From Isoetes taiwanensis (Eukaryota; Streptophyta; Lycopodiopsida; Isoetales; Isoetaceae), in NCBI GenBank assembly GCA_021234155.1, contig JAJEKV010000002.1:14979428-15043427 (forward strand): a DNA stretch of 64,000 nucleotides. The letters run 5' to 3'. A program made the translations under genes and the position numbers. The notes below the pieces were generated by a model that saw only the letters and a list, made by a program, of their open reading frames with translations, did no database searches and was not told the origin of the DNA. This document shows positions 35,071 to 48,400 of the stretch, piece by piece (positions within the stretch are counted from its first letter, which is position 1; every line of letters starts with the position of its first letter).

Positions 35071-36558
35071 CTACCGTGCAGTCTTTGTGGTATCAGTACA
35101 AACAGAATTTAAAATGTGAACTTTAATTTCAAAGTATAAACTATGAGAATGCATATTACAATCATACCTAGCAGATGTGATGGGACAGGATGCTGTGAAT
35201 AATGGCATATATATTAAGCAGAGAATAAGGAGGTAGCCTTCCAATATCACGGAGTCCTCCAGTAAAGATATGAGAGTGCAGCAAATTCCATGCTGTATAT
35301 ACCCTACAATCATTGCATTCCACAAAAGCAAACAACGATATCCTACACTACTAAAGAACATATGTGCCTCCTCCATGCTGCAACCTTTGACGTACATTTC
35401 GACAAGGGAACTGGACATGACATCTGACATAAGTCTAGCTTCTATGATGTACTCATGTATAGCTCTGCCCTGCTCTAGTAAGCATACCTTGAGAATGGTA
35501 GAAAAAATGAACCCATTAGGATCTATGTCATCATGTTGCATCCTCTCATATATTTCTAGTGCATGCTGATCTTCTCCGTTGGACGATCCCCGAAAGCATT
35601 GCACCCCATAATACTACATCTCCATGTGAAATTTTTTGAAACATTTTTCGTGCCTCGACCAGACACCTAGATTTCACATACATGTCGAGAATGCTATTCC
35701 CAAGAATAACGGTCAATTCCTGACCACAGTCAATCATCTGTGCGTGGATCAGCCTACCTTGTTCAAGAGCCCCTGTGATGCCACATGCTTTCAGACTGCT
35801 TGAAAAAATTTCTTCATTTGGCTTTATGGAGTTTTCATGCATCTCATTAAAGAGAAACAAGGCCATAAATCCTTCTCCATGTTGAACATATCCTGTAATC
35901 ATCGCACCCCATAACATGACATCTTTAATCAAAAATTCATCAAAGACTTTGCGTGCCTCTTCCAAACTCCCACAATTCGCATACATGTTAACTAGATTAT
36001 TCCTGATAACAAGGTCTAATGATGTGCTATCAATAAGTTGCTCATGCAGCGACCTTCCTTGTTCTAATACCCTTGAGTTTCCATATGCTACAAGTAGACT
36101 TGACAATATACTTCTATCTGCCTTTATGTTCTTCTGCACCATTCTTTCATAAAGATCTAGCACGGCAGAACCTTTAGACTTGGCATATGCTGCAATCATT
36201 ACACCCCATGCATCGGCATTTTGATCTTGCAAGCTCTCAAATAGTTTGCTTGCCTCTCTCATTCTCTCCCATTTGGCATATATAGCAACTAGAATGCTGG
36301 CAAGAACAACATCATCTATTAGTCCTTGCTTGACAATGACTATGAAGAAGCTTGCCCTCGCTCTATAGCTCCTAAACCGCCACATGCTTTCGTGGTGCTT
36401 ATGAATGTAACCTTGTTGGGAGCTATTCCCTCTAATTGCATGATGTCCGGATTTGCTAGAACAAGATAGTCATATCCATGTTGAGCAAAGCCGTAAATAA
36501 TTGCATTCCATGAAACTATGTTCCTACTTGGCAATGTCCTAAAGACATTTTCTGCCAA
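35071..36558 (-). pseudogene. PLS-class pentatricopeptide-repeat (PPR) protein pseudogene
   Basis: The minus strand encodes consecutive ~35-residue PPR units: NIVSWNAIIYGFAQHG (36,540 region), GLIDDVVLASILVAIYAKWE, ADAWGVMIAAYAK, VLEQGRSLHEQLIDSTSLDL, VIRNNLVNMYANCGSLEEAR, DVMLWGAMITGYVQHGEG and DVVLWGAMLSG. Alternating P, L and S motifs mark the plant PLS class, whose members bind organellar RNA, usually for C-to-U editing, in mitochondria or plastids. Frame breaks near 36,375 and 35,600, loss of the last motifs, no E/DYW tail and no targeting peptide show this is a decayed partial copy. The central block (36,385-35,546) remains open for 279 codons. Confidence 0.9.
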
Positions 36559-36599
36559 TTACAGCGTCTACTAATAATTCACTCAAAGAATCCAATTAT

Positions 36600-38550
36600 G
36601 CATGAGCACTCCATATGTGTAGAGATAGCAGAGATAGCAAAGCCTTCCTGTCTTTGCTCCCACCGCCACGCATTTGTGAGAGTATTAGCGAGTCGGAGAG
36701 GAATTACAAGCAAATAGCAGAGCCTGAAAGAAATTGTAGAAGAAACTCCTGTTGCAAAAAACGCTCAAGCCGAATGTCACCGATTGCAACATTTCCCCAC
36801 TTGGTGCTCGTAGCAAAGTCCCCGCCCAAGACCGCCACCATTCGAGAGGTCTCGCTTCACGGAAAAAACATAATTAGTAAGGCCTTGCTTTCCTTCCATT
36901 CTCTAAAACTTCTTCCAACTCCTAGATGGGCAAACATTTCAGTTGTCAATTGACCAAGTGTTGGCGGGCTTTGCTTCACTCATGCCTGTTGTCGGCAATT
37001 GCCCCGATGTATCGGGTTTACGCTTCAACAACATTGAGCAAGTGATAGACAAAGTATACGCTACAACCCGCCAGAGCCAATTTCGGCTCCAAGCAAATCT
37101 TCTCCGGAAGCAAACCGTAAAGCAAACTCTTTCCTCAAAGAACCCTAAAATAAAGGACCTCGATGCTTGCAGTCTGTTTTTGGAACTTAAAAATAATTGA
37201 TTTTTCAAGGCAAAATCAGCCCCTGAAATAAAAAGAGGGCTTTGTTGTGAGCCCTTGGATCTTGGACCATTGAAAAAAAAAAGTTAAATCAACGACTAAG
37301 AAATGGTGCACTCTAGATGTACGCATAAGTACATCCATTCGAATACACCATGAAATCTTAGGAAAACCTTTGTGAAAAGCGTACAAAAACACAAAGAAAA
37401 CCCCCTGTTATTATGCTACATCTTAATGTGCCATAGACTTTTCTACATGCCAATGTAAGTCTTCATAAATGCCATTGGATTTCCTTGGACGTTCATGTAA
37501 ACCCATCATAAATGCCATTGTCCATTCTTAAAGTTGCCATTGACTTTCCTGCATGCCAATGTAACCCATATCATAGCACCGATCTGTGGAAATGCTTCCA
37601 TGTCTTTGACATTTCCCATGAAAAAATATCCTCAGAAATGCCTGCATACATCACATTTTTAAAGAAGACAATAAGTGCCCATCTTATTGAGGAAAGCTGC
37701 GGCAAAGCCAAAAAAGAAGATGAAACGATATAGGCAGTTAAATGAAATTTACTTTACAATCACAGGCAATTTGATGTCATGTATAGAGTCTCAAACATCA
37801 AGAATGCTGAAGTATAATTACTATGCCTAGTGAACAAACTGTAAATACTGTATAGGCTGTGGTAAGGTAGAAATACCTGAATATCTTAATGCGCAAGTAG
37901 TATGTGTAAGCAAATGTTCAAACACAAGTGGTGATTCAGCAAGGCTGAATAGCAGGAAGGAAATTAGCACACGAAATTACATCCAGAGATTGATAATTTT
38001 CAGCTAGCTTATCAGAGCTATAAGCATCTGTCATAACTCTGGTTTTGTCCATCCATGCGTCCGCGGTAAACGAATCTGGTAACCAATGGAACTCCCATGT
38101 AAATTGTAAGAAATTAGCACAGGAAATTACATCCAGAGATTGATATTTTTCAGCTAGCTTATCAGAGCTATAAGCATCCATGTAAATTCAGAGATTACAA
38201 TCTGAAAGTTAAACAAAGTCCCCATAGAATCAAATACATGTTATATCGTAAATATAAGCAGCATGTGCAAGTATAAGCAGCACTGTCAAGGCTGTCACAG
38301 TCACCATAGACATCAAGGTGCAGATTGTAACTGCTAGAGCATGACTCTTATTTTTTAACGTGACAGACAATTGAAAAGTCATTGAAAAGTCATAGTGAGA
38401 GATATTAAACTTACCAAACAAGCTGAAATATGGATCCAACCTGTGAACCAATGAATACAATGTGTTAGGACTGTCTAAGATGATTCTTTGCGAATTGAAC
38501 CCAAATTCTGCCAGTAGAACCTTTCTTTTATTTTTTTTTCTTATTAAGTA
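36600..38550. other. intergenic with small repeats; no gene recognised
   Basis: Open frames at 36,615-36,953 and 36,943-37,200 are unrecognised. Between 37,400 and 37,570 the words 'cataaatgccattg', 'catgccaatgtaa' and 'gactttcctgcatgccaa' recur several times, and relatives occur near 34,435-34,485. At 37,957-38,178 an ~80-bp block, 'gaaattacatccagagattg' through 'ttatcagagctataagcatc', is duplicated about 150 bp apart. Confidence 0.5.
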
Positions 38551-38552
38551 CA

Positions 38553-40441
38553 TCAGTTATTATGATCAATCCTCAAGGTATGAGGAGGCATACAATCCTT
38601 GCATATGATTGTGTACTCTTTTTTATATCCCACTTTCTTACCGTCCATCAGGAAATAAAATTCAGAAACTCCAGTCAACGATTCCAATAACCTTCTGCAT
38701 TCCACTAATGTCCATACTTCTTCCACGTTCAATAATTGAATACGATCATTCTCCATATGCACAGTCAATTCAATTGAAGGAGTCCTAATACAATGCTCCT
38801 CCACGGCTTTCCAAAGATAGCATTTTTTCTTTTGCCTTTTTTTTTCTTTGAACAAAGAAATTGCAATATAAGGTCTGCTTTGGTAACCTGTACCTGAAAG
38901 TTGTTCCATATTATTTACTACAAAAGCAAAATTACAACAAAATCTTCATGGTTACCTGAACGTAAAACTGCTCGAGTCCACCTCGCAAACAGTTATTTGT
39001 CCACATGTCTCATGGATTCGCTTTCTCCATTCGCCATGAAAAATCTGCTCGAGAGAGGTTTCACTAACACCTTGGAAGGTGTATGTTTGTGGTGCAACCT
39101 TAACGTTTGTACATCCTTGAACAAGAACGCAAATATACTTATCGGAATGAAGGCTTTCGTAGCACCTCGAACCCCTCCTCTTTCTGTCAACAGCTTTTGT
39201 ACTTCTCTTGCTAATAAGCATCGAAAGGCCATAACAATATGCATATTAGAAATGCCTTTAGAAATCTGCGTTAGTGTAGGGATGTCTACCAGTGTCAACT
39301 TGCCCAACTTGCCTTTTGATTTCGTGTAATGGTATTTGTGGAACCAAACACCTCGATCCCTGAGAGAAGACAAGGTAACATTAGGAAATAGTAATTGCCC
39401 AATAGCATAATGATGAACTTCTAACACGCTTGTGATGCTCTGTGCTGAAACTATATTCTTGAACTCAGAAGAACAAAGACAATTTGTTTCAAGCTTTGGA
39501 AATGTAGAACTCTTTGCAATATCCTCCTTCATCATATTTTGAGGCCCATAGGCATGTGCAACAACAATCTGCTCTATACTTTTACGGCCTTGACTAATCA
39601 CAAATCCAAGAACATGTGCTTTCCAGTGTGCGGTCAAATCGTTGAGCTTTCGTTTTTTTACTGCGTGATTACCCCGTTGCGCAAGCCTCATCGTTACCCA
39701 AGAACCCACTGAGATATTCAAATCAATCCATTCTCCATTATCATCCTTCCCATTCCGTAGTATAATTTGACTAATTTCAGATCGATTAATAGCCATTACC
39801 TGTGCAAATAGATGAATGCGTTAGCCAACTAGATAACTACTGAACAAATAACACGATAGGGTAGAAGAGTACTTACAATTTATCTTCAGAGTGACTGCCC
39901 GCTAATATAACTTCAAGAGCAGAATTATGCAAATGCTCAATCTTTATCCTGTTTAGATAGATAGATAGATAATAAACATGTAATGCTGGTGAGTGCATGG
40001 AATGTAGTGATGTTTGGAAGAAAAGAGGCAAGCTCTTTATAGCACTTTGTATAAGCAGCAAAGTGGAATGATATTACAGGCTGCTAATTGCTTCCATAGC
40101 TGTAGATCTACAGAGAGATCTACAGAGCATATAATACAGCAAAGAAAATAATAATGTTCCTATATCATAGATTCTTAGCAACATACCTTGTGCTGGCCAA
40201 TGTGCAATACCAAAATTTGCAAAAAAACAAGTACAAAAGCGTAAATATAATATAGATAAGATAAGATGATAAAGAATATGTCTACAAAGAGCCACATAAT
40301 GTTCTCTAAAACTGGATCCAAAGACAGGAAAAGGTTCAAGAGAGAAAAAATATCTGGAATTTTGTCTCCTTTCTGGCAGGTAAAATCTGAAGGCTTTTTA
40401 GCAAGTAAATTCAATTCTGCTTCTGCTAATATAATATCCAT
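38553..40441 (-). CDS. unrecognised multi-exon gene, one internal frame change
   Basis: Minus-strand open blocks with splice-like edges. The first begins MDIILAEAELNLLAKKPSDF at 40,441. The next (about 39,955-39,890) encodes IKIEHLHNSALEVILAGSHS and ends at GTAAGT. The largest (39,798-38,956) follows 'tttgcacag', begins MAINRSEISQIIL and includes GSWVTMRLAQRGNHAVKKRK and AHWKAHVLGFVIS. Near 39,190 the frame changes and then reads KYICVLVQGCTNVKVAPQTY and EWRKRIHETCGQITVCEVDS to a GTAACC donor at 38,955. A last block (38,909-38,553) contains VWTLVECRRLLESLTGVSEF and DGKKVGYKKEYTI. I recognise no family. Host gene or transposon gene are both possible. Confidence 0.45.
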
Positions 40442-40554
40442 AGCATATTAATATTCTTCTAACAGGATCTTTTTGCTACCCAACATGCGCTGATGAAATG
40501 AAATTAGAAAATGCAGAACGAATTTAACATCTTACACTACAAAAAAATTGCCCT

Positions 40555-40915
40555 GTTACGACGTCTATTACGACGTCCAGACGTCGTTTGAACGTCGATG
40601 AACGACGCCAAAAAGTCGATGAACGACGCCTATAACGACGTCTGCACGTCGTTTTACGACGTGGACGCGTCGCTATACGCGTCGCAACGGCGTCGTCTTA
40701 AAGCGACGACGTGACGTCGTTCAACGACGCCATCGCATTACGATATCGCCACGCCGCCGGGCGGCCGGTGGCGTCGGGCGGAGTTCGCGGCGTGGCGACC
40801 ACGTGTTTGACGTCGTTTAACGACGTCACGCATTACCGCGCAATACCACGCCCCGGCGGCAGCGGGCGTTACCCGGGCCAGTTGACGGCGTGGCGACCAC
40901 GTAAGTAAACGCCGT
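40555..40915. repeat. left subterminal repeat region of the CACTA element
   Basis: Dense copies of 'acgacg', 'gacgtcg' and 'acgtcgtt' in both orientations. These are followed by a direct repeat in which 'gacgtcgttcaacgacgcc' plus 'cacgccgccgggcggc'-like text to 'ggcgtggcgaccacgt' recurs about 95 bp later ending 'ggcgtggcgaccacgtaagt'. Such clusters serve as transposase-binding sites in characterised CACTA elements. The role here is inferred. Confidence 0.8.
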
Positions 40916-41164
40916 TTATACGTGTATTTATTATGAATGAAGTTAATACATTTATTATGAATGAAGTTAATACATTTAATTTAAAGCCTATAAAATGAAT
41001 TTAACCAATAAAGAAATATAAGATTTTAACGTCATTAAATGATGTCGCTTAAATATATTAAAAAAATACAAAAATAAATGAAGCCCCAATTTTTTTTCTA
41101 AATACATTAATCAATAAATTAAGCTAAATACATTAATCAATACATTAAGCATATTGAAAATTAA

Positions 41165-41530
41165 ATGCTTACCCGGTACAAAGGTGGCAAAGTTGTTTTG
41201 CACAAACAACGATTTGCTAGGAGTGTACATGCAAAACAATAAATTCAATGATTAGTAAAAATATTAGTATAAATAAACAACTTAAAGGAAAAAAAAAAAA
41301 ATATGGAAAATCAATGGGGAGGGTGGTTTCAATGACGCCCCTTCTTGGATAACAATTTAACCTAAATAAAGCATTAGTATTTTATTAGCGTATTGAAAAA
41401 ATTAAATCCTTACCTGGAAGAGGTGCCAACTTGTTTTGCAAGAACAACACATTTTGCTAGGAGTGTACATGCAAAACAAAAAATTCAATGATTAGAAAGA
41501 AATAGTATAAAACAACTAATAAGGAAAAAT
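41165..41530. repeat. ~120-bp direct repeat inside the CACTA left arm
   Basis: The blocks 41,170-41,290 and 41,407-41,525 share 'gttgttttgca(c/g)aa', 'tttgctaggagtgtacatgc', 'aaaacaa(t/a)aaattcaatgat' and 'aaacaact(t/a)a'. They are separated by about 240 bp. No coding content. Confidence 0.85.
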
Positions 41531-41569
41531 TTTGGAAAGAAGAAGGGTCTCGCCTTTTTTAACGACGTC

Positions 41570-41850
41570 TTCTTAGATGGGAAAAAAATTAGAAGAAGAA
41601 TGGAAGAATTCCGAAGAAGAAAAGGCTAAGAAGAAGAGGAGGAGGAACCCGAAAATGGGGAGGAAGAATACGAAGAAGATGAAGCGCAAGAGGAGGATTA
41701 AGAGTAAGAATTTGAATAAGAGGAGGAAGAAGTAGTATAAGAGGAGGAAGAATCGAAGAAGAAGATGACAAAGGGAATGGAAGAATATGTATGGAAGAAG
41801 GATGCAAGAATGGAAGAAGAAGAAGAATGAAGGTTGAAGGAAGAACAAAC
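41570..41850. repeat. purine (GAA)-rich low-complexity tract
   Basis: About 280 bp of almost pure purine on the plus strand (gaagaag, gaggagg, gaagaaa). Frames across it give Lys/Glu/Arg- or, in reverse, Leu/Phe-rich strings typical of low-complexity DNA, so I do not call a gene. Confidence 0.85.
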
Positions 41851-42412
41851 AACAAATACAAAAAGCCCTAAATCTACCCAAAAACAAGTTTAGATTCAAA
41901 AAACGAGTTGGTTGATCCGTGCACATACCTTATGAAGCTTGTCTTACACTTAGAATAGACCCCAAAGTAGATCCGCGCCGAAAATCGCCTCAAAAAACGC
42001 TCCTCCATAAGCTTTGCTTGCTCGAAAATAAGCGGCGGGATTGCCGCCTGTTTTCGATTTAAATCACAGTGTCGCCGTTTAACGACGCCGTGACGCCGTT
42101 AAACGGCGACAAAAACGCCGTTGAACGGCGCTTGTAACGACGTTTTTTGACGACGAAAAAAAAAAATTTTTTTTTTAATAGTATAGAATGCATGTACACT
42201 TGATACATGGGTTTATTTAACATGGATAGGGGTTTATTTGACTTGCTACACCCGTTAAAATACCTTACCTGCTACGATAACTAATACCTTACCAATAGCT
42301 ACGTGTTCGCTTGTTACGACGACATATATATATATTTTTTTAATTTTGTCCCCTGCTATGAGAATTAATACCCTACCAACATGCGAAGATGTAGTTTATC
42401 TCAACATGCCTG

Positions 42413-45400
42413 TATGTTGGATGCTAGCTGACAAAAAATCAGAATTTAAGTCCGTACTATGCATTAATTACAATTTCTTAATGTCTTGCTACTGCAAAAG
42501 CGGGCCTTGACTTCTAACTGCCACAACGGGAGGAGTACAGGTCCAAACTCCATTCCGTCAGTTCCCCTTGCTTCGCGTTCTCAACTGCATGTGATTGGCC
42601 ACGTCCCAAGTGCAAAAGACCAAAACTCGGCACCCAAAACGCAAACCCTGCTAGAACCTAGCAACTCATAGGGTTTACGTTTCGGAGGCTCTATGCTTGT
42701 CGAGTTGACTAGGACCTTCGCGTAGGTGTCTTGACGTAGAGGGGGTGTTGGCCTTGAGCATACGGACCCTAAAACCACCCTGGCGGCTTGCCCCAAAAGT
42801 CTCTCCGGCAGGTGATCTCGTCTCGCCAATGGACTTCGACGCGTCGACATTGCCCTAGGGACCAAGTTTTTGGCCGAAGCCCACCCCTTCTCGAAGAAGC
42901 GCCAACTATCTCATGTGCAACACACTCGTAGTCAATTGGCCTAGGAGGTGGGCTGCGAATATCTTTGTACGGCGTAAGTGTTTCTTTCTTTTGCAAAACT
43001 GACCCGTGTAACTTGGTCCCTAGGGTAATTTTGGCATTCCGGACGACGCGTATGCGAAGTCGGATCGGCATTTCGAACCTCGCAATGTCCAACGACAAAA
43101 CACTTTGGTTTCTACACTCGCCGCCCGGGGGGCGCCAGCGGTTTGATATGTTTTCCGGACGCATGTTGGATTTTTTTTTGACCTTCTCGGACCAGGTTCC
43201 CGGAACAAAGGATTCAACGGTCGGATACGGGAACCGGATCCGGGAGTGTGGTCTTTAGCGTACACCCGGGCGCAGCTGCCGTGAAAAGGCTGCCTCGGGG
43301 AAGCTTTTTTGGGCTCGCCTCACGGGGTTCGGACTTTCCCCTCTAATGAGGAGGCCTTGCAAGGTCCCGGCCTTGTTTGACTTGGGCAAGTGTGCCCATT
43401 TCGGCTGCCCAACAACAGTCCCGGTTGTTCTAGTGCAAACTATTTGATCTAAACCTTATCCAAAATTTTTGAAAGTTGGCTGTATGTTGGCGATGACTTA
43501 GGAAGCTAGCGGACAAAAAATCAGAATTTAAGTCCGTACTATGCATTAATTACGAATTTAATGTCTTGTCTTGCTAATGCAAAAGCGGCCCTTGACTTCT
43601 AAGCGCCACAACGGGAGGAGTACAGGTCCAAACTCCATTCCGCAGTTCCCTTGCTTCAGCGTTCTCAATCGCATGTGATCGGCCACGTCCCAAGTGCAAA
43701 AGACCAAAACTTCGGCACCCAAAACGCCAAACCCTCGCTAGAACCGGCAACTCATAGGGTTTACATTTCGGAGGCTCTATCCTTGTCGATTTGACTAGGA
43801 CCTTTGCGCCGTGTCTTGATGTAGAGGGGTGTTGACGCCGAGCACCCGACCCTAAAACCACCCGGAAGCAGCGGCTTGCCCCAAAATTCCTCCCAAAGGC
43901 CACGGCCGGACGGGCAACTTCCCTCTCCGAACCATGATGCTGTCTCGCCAATGGACTCGAGCGTCGACATTGCCCTCTACGGACCAAGTTTTGTGGCCGA
44001 AGCCCACCCCCTCTCGAAGAAGCGCCAAACTATCTCATGTGCAACACACTTTCGTAGTCAATTGGCCTAGGGAGGTGGTTCTTCGAATCTTTAAATGTAG
44101 GGCGTAAGTGTTTGTTTCTTTTGCAAAACTGACCGGTATAACTTGGTCCCTAGGGTAATTTTGGCATTCCGGACGATGTGGCGAAGTCGGTTCGGCATTT
44201 CGAACCTCGCTTATGTCCGAATCGACAAAACACTTTGTTTCTCTGGCTGTCGCCAGCAGGGGCGCCAGCGGTTTGATATGTTCTCGGACGGATGTTGGAT
44301 TTTTGGACCTTCGGACCAGGTTCCCGGAACAAAGGATTCAACGGCCGGATCACGGAACCGAGATCCGGGAGTGTGGTCTTTAGCGTCGCCCCCCAGCGCC
44401 CGGGAAAGGTGCCTCGGGGAAGCTTTTTTGGGCTCGCCTCCCGGGGTTGGACTCTCCCCTTTAATGAGGAGGCCTTGCAAGGTCCTGGCCTTGTTTGACT
44501 TGGGCAAAGTGTGCGGCTTCGGTACGCCAACAACAGGCTTGCCCGGACCGTTCTAGTGCAAACTATTTGATCTAAACCATATCCAAAATTTTTGAAAGTT
44601 GGCTCAGATGTTGGCGATGACTTAGGATGCTAGTGACAAAAATCAGAATTTAAGTCCCGTACTATGCATTAATTACAGAATTTACGAATGTCTTGCTCTT
44701 GCAAAAGCACCTTGACTTCTAACCGCCACAACGGGAGGAGTCAGGTCCAACTCCATTCCGCCGGTTCCCCTTGCTTCCAGCGTTCTCAATCGCATGTGAT
44801 TGGCCACGTCCCAAGTGCAAAAGACCAAAACTTCGGCACCCAAAAACGCAAAACCCCGCTGGAACCTCGCGAACTCATAGGGTTTACGTTTGGAGGCTCT
44901 ATGCTTGTCGATTTGACTAGGACCTTGCCGCGGTGTCTTGGCGTAGGGGGTGTTGGCGCGCGAGCACGGACCCTAAAAACCACCCAGAAGCGGCTTGCCC
45001 CAAAGTCCTCTCCCAAAGGCCACGGCGGCCGGACGGGCAACTTCCCCTCTCCTGGCACCGTGATCCGTCTCGCCAATGGACTCGGAGCGTCGACATTGCC
45101 CTAGGGACCAAGTTTTGTGGCGGAAGCCCAGACCCTTCTCGAAGAAGCGCCAAACTATCTCATGTGCAACACACTCGTAATCAATTGGCCTAGGAGGTGG
45201 GCTGGCGAATCTTTGCAATGTCTGGCGTAAGTGTTTCTTTCTTTTGCAAAACCCGACCGTAACTTGGTCCCTAGGGTAATTTTGGCATTCCTGGACGATG
45301 TGGCGGTCGGATCGGCATTTGAACCTCGCAATGTCCGGAACGACAAAACACTTTGGTTTCTACTTGTCGCCCGGGGGACGCCAGCGGTTTGATATGTTTT

Positions 45401-48400
45401 CGGACCGGATGTTGGATTTTTGGACCTTCTCCGGACCAGGTTCACGGAACAAAGGATTCAACGGTGGGATCACGAGGAACCGAGATCCGGGAGTGTGGTC
45501 TTTAGCGTACACCCCACAGCGCGGATCTTTGCCGGAAAAGGCTGCCTCGGGGAAGCTTTTGGGGGCTCGCCTCACGGGGTTCGGACTCTCCCCTCTAATG
45601 AGGAGGCCTTGCAAGGTCCCGGCCTTGTTTGACTTGGGCAAGTGTGCCCTTTCGGTGCCCAACAACAGGCTGCCCGGACTTGTTCTAGTGCAAACTATTT
45701 GATCTAAACCTTATCCAAAATTTTTGAAAGTTGGCCTGTATGTTGGCGATGACTTAGGAAGCTAGCGGACAAAAATCAGAATTTAAGTCCGTCTTGTATG
45801 CATTAATTACGAATTCTGAATGTCTTGCTCTTGCAAAAGCGGGCCTTGACTTCTAAGCGCCACAACGGGAGGAGTACAGGTCCAAACTCCATTCCGTCCG
45901 GTTCCCCTTGCTTCAATTCTCAAGCTGCATGTGATCGGCCCGTCCCAAGTGCAAAAGACCAAAACTTCGGCACCCAAAGCGCAAACCACAGCTAGAACAC
46001 GGCAACTCATAGGGTTTACGTTTGGAGGCTCTATCCTTGTCGATTTGACTAGGACCTTCTTGCGGTGTCTTGATGTAGAGGAGGGTGTTGGCGCCGAGCA
46101 CGGACCCTAAAACCACCCGGAAGCGGCTTGCCCCAAAATTCCTCTCCCAAAGGCCATGGCGTGGACGGACAACTTCCCCTCTCCTAGTGATGGATCTCTC
46201 TCGCCAATGGACTTCGAGCGTCGACATTGCCCTCTGGACCAAGTTTTGTGGCGAAGCCCACCCTTCGAAGAAGCGTAAACTATCTCATGTGCAACACACT
46301 TTCGTAGTCAATTGGCCTAGGAGGTGGTTCTTTGAATCTTACAATGTAGAGGCGGTGTTTGTTTCTTTTGCAAAACTGTAGGTATAACTTGGTCCCTAGG
46401 GTAATTTTGGCATTAGGACGATGTGGCGAAGTCGATTCGGCATTTGAACCTCGCAATGTCGACGACAAAACACTTTGGTTTCTACTGGCGTAAGCCGCCC
46501 GGAGGGCGGCGGTTTGATATGTTCTCGGACGGATGTTGGATTTTTGGACCTTCTCGGACCGGGTTCACCGGAACAAAGGATTCAACGATTGGATCACGAA
46601 CCAGAGATCCGGGAGTGTGGTCTTTAAGCGTCGCCCCCAAATGGAATTGCCGCCGAAAGGCTGCCTCGGGGAAGCTTTTGGGGCTCGCCTCACGGGGTTC
46701 GAACTCTCCCCTTTAATGAGGAGGCCTTGCAAGGTCACGGCCTTGTTTGACTTGAGCAAGTGTGCCCGGCTCGGTGCCCAACAACAGCTGCCCCGACCGT
46801 TCTAGTGCAAACTATTTGATCTAAACCATATCCAAAATTTTTGAAAGTTGGCACGTATGTTGGCGATGACTTAGGATGCTAGGCGACAAAAATCGAACTT
46901 AAGTCCGGTACTATGCATTAATTACGAATTTACGATGTCTTGTCTTGCTTTTGCAAAAAGCGCCTTGACTTCTAAGCGCCACAACGGGAGGAGTCACGGG
47001 TCCAAACTCCATTCCGTCCGTTCCCCTTGCTTCAGCGTTCTCAAGCGCATGTGATTGGCCCGTCCCAAGTGCAAAAGACCAAAACTTCGGCACCCAAAGC
47101 GCCAAACCCTGCTGGAACCTCGCAGAACTCATAGGGTTTTACGTTTGAATCTCTATGCTTTGTCGAGTTTGACTAGGACCTTCTTGTAGTGTCTTGGCGT
47201 AGAGGGGGGTGTTGGCCTTGCCGGAGCCGCCGGACCCTAAAACCACCCGAGCGGCTTGCCCCAAAGTCCTCTCCCCAAGGCCACGGCGGCCGGGCCCGGG
47301 CAACCTTCCCTCTCCTGAACAGGTGATGCGTCTCTCGCCAATGGACTCGAGCGTCGACATTGCCCTAGGGACCAAGTTTTGTGGCGAAAGCCCACCCCTT
47401 CTCGAAGAAGCGCAAACTATCTCATGTGCAACACACTTTCGTAGTCAATTGGCCTAGGAGGTGGGCTGGCGAATACCTTTGCAATGTAGAGGCGTAAGTG
47501 TTTCTTTCTTTTGCAAAACCCGTACCGTAACTTGGTCCCTAGGGTAATTTTGGCATTCCTGACGATGTGGCGAAGTCGGATCGGCATTTCGAACCTCGCA
47601 ATGTCCGAACGACAAAACACTTTGTTTCTACAATCGTCGCCGCTGGGGCGCCAGCGGTTTGATATGTTCTCCTGGACGGATGTTGGATTTTTGGACCTTC
47701 TCGGACCGGGTTCCCGGAACAAAGGATTCAATGGTCGGATATGGGAACCGAGATCCCGGAGTGTGGTCTTTAGCGTACACCCCCCGGCCTTGTGTTGCCG
47801 AGGAAAGGCCTCGAGGAAGCTTTTGGGGCTCGCCTCACGGGTTCGGACTCTCCCCTCTAATGAGGAGGCCTTGCAAGGTCCCGGCCTTGTTTGACTTGAG
47901 CAAGTATGCCCGGCTCGGCTGCCTAACAACAGGCTGCCCGACCGTTCTAGTGCAAACTATTTGATCTAAACCATATCCAAAATTTTGAAAGTTGGCACAG
48001 TATGTTGCTGGATGACTTAGGATGCTAGTCGACAAAAATCAGAATTTAAGTCTCGTACTATGCATTAATTACGAATTTACGAATGTCTTGCTACTGCAAA
48101 GCGGGCCTTGACTTCTAACCGCCACAACGGGAGGAGTACAGGTCCAAACTCCATTCCGTCAGTTCCCCTTGCCCCAGCGTTCTCAAGCGCATGTGATCGG
48201 CCCACGCCCCAAGTGCAAAAGACCAAAACTTCGGCACCCAAAACGCAAACCACGCGCTAGAACACGCAACTCATAGGGTTTACGTTTGGAGGCTCTATCC
48301 TTGTCGGTCGACTAGGACCTTGCGCCATGTCTTGGCGTAGAGGGGGTGTTGGCGCCCGAGCCGCGGACCCTAAAACCACCCTGGCGGCTTGCCCCAAAAG

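Noticed and set aside
41573-41926. Minus-strand Leu/Phe-rich frames that look like a membrane protein
   Set aside because: They are translations of an almost pure GAA/GGA tract; low-complexity DNA explains them completely.
42965-47964. Recurring open frames of 90-170 codons in the 1.1-kb array, containing 'NLVPRVILAFRT'-like text
   Set aside because: The same DNA is open on both strands and in different frames in different copies. There is no domain and the frames are disrupted by indels, so they are by-products of GC-rich repeat sequence.
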